DNA of 64,000 bases from Flavobacterium alvei (GTDB lineage Bacteria > Bacteroidota > Bacteroidia > Flavobacteriales > Flavobacteriaceae). The stretch covers positions 186,001 through 250,000 of the forward strand of contig NZ_PQVG01000006.1 of NCBI RefSeq assembly GCF_002920895.1, written 5' to 3'. Each line of letters starts with the position of its first letter. Position 1 is the stretch's first letter. A model generated the notes under the pieces. The model was not told where the DNA came from, did no database searches, and saw only the letters and a program-made list of their open reading frames with translations. Of this stretch, positions 61,884 through 64,000 are shown in pieces. Made by a program: the position numbers and the translations under genes.

Positions 61884-63134
61884 TTATTTAAAATCATTCA
61901 ATGCTTTCTCAATAATAACCAAACATTCCTGAATTTGGGTTTCAGTAATCACCAATGGTGGTGCTAATCGAATTTTATTGCCGTGAGTGGGTTTGGCTAA
62001 TAATCCGTATTCGCTGAATTTCATACAAATTTCCCAAGCCAAATCGGATTCTTCGTCGCAATTGATGACAATGGCATTCAACAGACCTTTGCCACGAACT
62101 AAGGTTATTAATGAATTGCGTTGGGCAATTTCGTTCAATCCTTTTCTGAGAATAATACCTAAACGTTCTGCATTTTCGGCTAGTTTTTCGACTTTGATCA
62201 CTTCTAGCGCAGCAATGGCAACAGCAGCAGCAATAGGGTTTCCGCCAAAAGTAGAACCGTGTTGTCCGGGTTTAATAACATTCATAATGGCATCATTGGC
62301 CAAAACCGCCGAAACAGGATAAACGCCACCCGAAAGTGCTTTTCCTAAAATCAAAATATCGGGTTGTACGTTTTCGTGATGCACGGCCAATAATTTTCCG
62401 GTTCTTGCAATTCCGGTTTGCACTTCGTCGGCAATGAATAAAACATTATTTTGCTCACACAGCGCTTTGGCTTTTGCCAAATAACCGTCGGAAGGTACGT
62501 AAACACCCGCTTCACCTTGAATAGGTTCTACCAAGAAACCCGCAATATTTGGGGTAGATTGCAAAGCATTTTCCAAAGCTTCGATATCGTCATACGGAAT
62601 TTTGATAAATCCAGAAGTAAAAGGTCCAAAACTCTTGCGTGCCGTTTCGTCATTCGAAAAAGAAATAATAGTGGTAGTTCTCCCGTGGAAATTATTTTCG
62701 CAAACAATAATTTGGGCTTGATTTTCAGGAATTCCTTTCACTTCATAAGCCCATTTTCGACATAATTTAAGAGCGGTTTCCACAGCCTCAGCTCCTGTAT
62801 TCATTGGCAATACTTTATCAAAATCAAAATAATGAGTTACATATTCTTCATAATTTCCCAATTGGTTATTATAAAAAGCACGCGAAGTCAAGGTCAAGGT
62901 TTGCGCTTGTTGAATCATTGCATTCACAATTTTGGGATGGCAATGTCCTTGATTTACCGCCGAATAAGCCGACAGAAAATCGAAATATTTCTTGTCTTCT
63001 AAATCCCAAACAAAGACACCTTCTCCCCTTTTCAAAACTACCGGCAAAGGATGGTAATTGTGAGCTCCGTATTGATTTTCTTTGGCTATCATTTCTTCTG
63101 ATTTTGAAGAAAGTGTTGAATTTGTTGGTTTCAT
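61884..63134 (-). CDS. rocD: Ornithine-oxo-acid transaminase
   Basis: The start [16 protein letters not shown] (63134) is chosen because a -7 box TAATTTTG at 63174-63167 would lie inside the longer frame. The 416-aa class III PLP enzyme has [17 protein letters not shown], the cofactor Asp in [13 protein letters not shown] and the PLP Lys in [23 protein letters not shown] at the N-terminus is characteristic of ornithine aminotransferase. It converts ornithine and 2-oxoglutarate to glutamate semialdehyde and glutamate for arginine breakdown or proline synthesis. Confidence 0.93.
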   Translation of the reverse strand: MKPTNSTLSSKSEEMIAKENQYGAHNYHPLPVVLKRGEGVFVWDLEDKKYFDFLSAYSAVNQGHCHPKIVNAMIQQAQTLTLTSRAFYNNQLGNYEEYVTHYFDFDKVLPMNTGAEAVETALKLCRKWAYEVKGIPENQAQIIVCENNFHGRTTTIISFSNDETARKSFGPFTSGFIKIPYDDIEALENALQSTPNIAGFLVEPIQGEAGVYVPSDGYLAKAKALCEQNNVLFIADEVQTGIARTGKLLAVHHENVQPDILILGKALSGGVYPVSAVLANDAIMNVIKPGQHGSTFGGNPIAAAVAIAALEVIKVEKLAENAERLGIILRKGLNEIAQRNSLITLVRGKGLLNAIVINCDEESDLAWEICMKFSEYGLLAKPTHGNKIRLAPPLVITETQIQECLVIIEKALNDFK

Positions 63135-63634
63135 GGGAATTGAATTTTCGATAGTATTTTGAACTCCAAAATTACTATTTTTTTTCACTTTGGCATCAGA
63201 TAAAAAACAATCCCATGGCATTTGCCTTTAACTTTATAACTAATTATTACATTAACCACAAATTAGGACATCCGTTTAGTTATGATTAATGAGTAAATGC
63301 GTTGGAATAACTCAGATTTGCGAAAATTTGCGTAATTTGTGGTAAAAAGAAAAACTAATTTTTAAAGTGAATGCCCTGAAACAATTCTGTCAAAGATGTA
63401 AAATTTTGAAATAGCCGCAGATTTGCTGATTTTAACTTATTCTCTTTATTTTTTTTGGATAACAAAAGATTCTAATTATGAGTAATTATGCCAATTGGGT
63501 CATTTTATACCCCACTTTTTAGTAGAATTCAGCAAATCTGTGACTAAATAACTTGAGTTTTGTTCTGAAAAAACAGTGGTTTATAACCAACTATTCTGTT
63601 TAATTTTAGATATTTGTGTAAAACAATCTCATTT
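63135..63634. other. 500-nt intergenic region with repeats
   Basis: It holds the rocD promoter (-7 at 63167-63174), a CCACAAATT-type repeat in inverted orientation (63313-63342), a pair of inverted CAGATTTGCTGA segments (about 63418-63430 and 63529-63541), and a TGGTT-TAT-AACCA palindrome (63577-63589). No gene is seen. Confidence 0.5.
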
Positions 63635-64000
63635 ATGAAAAATATAAGCTATTTGTTCTTGGCAATGCTAACTTATTCTAGCGTTTCGTTTGCCCAATTG
63701 AAACCTGTTCAATACAAGGATGGTTCACAAATTTTGAACGGATTTGCCATTCAACCATCGAAAAAAAGCACTCAAAAACCCGGAATATTGATTCTTCCGG
63801 CTTGGATGGGAATTGACAAACTTTCTAAAAATACGGCCGAAAATTTATCTAAACTAGGCTATTATGCTTTTGTTGCTGATATTTATGGCGAAGGCAATTA
63901 TCCAAAAGATTATAAAGATGCGGGCAAAAATGCAGGTTTTTACAAGACCAATTACAAAGAATATCACAAACGAATTTCGTTAGCGTTAGAACAATTAATT
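63635..64000 (+). CDS. Dienelactone hydrolase family protein, 5' part (runs off window)
   Basis: An ATG at 63635 opens a frame that continues to the window end (122 codons). A signal peptide (MKNISYLFLAMLTYSSVSFA) is followed by YKDGSQILNGFAIQPS, GILILPAWMGIDKLSK and LGYYAFVADIYGEGNYP, matching the N-terminal third of alpha/beta hydrolases of the dienelactone hydrolase family. The catalytic Cys/Ser, Asp and His lie beyond the window. It is probably periplasmic. Confidence 0.8.
   Translation, partial: MKNISYLFLAMLTYSSVSFAQLKPVQYKDGSQILNGFAIQPSKKSTQKPGILILPAWMGIDKLSKNTAENLSKLGYYAFVADIYGEGNYPKDYKDAGKNAGFYKTNYKEYHKRISLALEQLI

Overview
The window reads as a chromosomal segment of a low-GC Bacteroidota, most likely a Flavobacterium or close relative. 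The evidence is the protein families (DUF2202, DUF2911, DUF3817, DUF6155, DUF1826, Bacteroidota-type NDH-2 and short LeuA), many promoters with the Bacteroidota -7 element TAnnTTTG, weak Shine-Dalgarno sequences, and dispersed palindromic intergenic repeats. No rRNA, tRNA, CRISPR array or intact transposase was seen.

Layout. 1-8.7 kb: housekeeping and metabolic genes (end of an M1 aminopeptidase, thioesterase, two helicases, NDH-2, VOC protein, acyltransferase). 9.1-15.1 kb: an accessory minus-strand block (tandem-barrel unknown, TlpA-like protein, lipoprotein, Fic protein, DUF4041/GIY-YIG protein, unknown 168-aa protein). 15.3-21.6 kb: a plus-strand RND efflux operon ending in a PII-like protein and a DUF2892 protein. 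22.4-24.4 kb: fused 2-oxoacid dehydrogenase E1. 24.5-26.8 kb: a decaying restriction-modification locus whose C5 methyltransferase is cut short by a palindromic repeat. 27-34.7 kb: DUF1826, a conserved unknown, then leuA-ilvB-ilvN-ilvC. 35-40 kb: a degenerate DnaQ-like exonuclease with a cNMP/CBS/DUF294 protein, DUF2911, and a frameshifted FucP-type transporter. 40-42 kb: exported carbonic anhydrase plus porin. 42-53.4 kb: an ABC-2/HlyD/TolC exporter with its TetR regulator, interrupted by haem proteins, a cupin and two DUF2202 proteins. 53.4-61.8 kb: a sulfide/persulfide cluster (SQR-like, CstB-like dioxygenase-rhodanese, thioredoxin, TauE exporter, CoA-disulfide reductase-rhodanese, TPMT-like methyltransferase, small membrane proteins) with a Crp/Fnr regulator. 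61.9-64 kb: ornithine aminotransferase and the start of a dienelactone hydrolase.

The main result is a regulatory one. A palindrome close to TGTAAC-N4-GTTACA lies upstream of five transcription units: SQR, TauE, CoA-disulfide reductase, the RND efflux operon and the DUF2202 pair. In every case the first base of the palindrome is exactly 41 nt from the first T of the TTT(G/A) part of the -7 box. This is the geometry of class II Crp/Fnr activation and suggests one regulon, probably run by the cysteine-containing Crp/Fnr protein at 59326-59955. The carbonic anhydrase promoter has an FNR-like palindrome at the same distance.

Several genes look broken or catalytically altered: the MFS transporter (one-base frameshift), the C5 methyltransferase (repeat-truncated), a restriction-enzyme fragment, an ABC permease remnant, an exonuclease lacking two catalytic residues, and an acyltransferase with His changed to Arg at its usual catalytic site. 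All family names come from reading the sequence without database searches.
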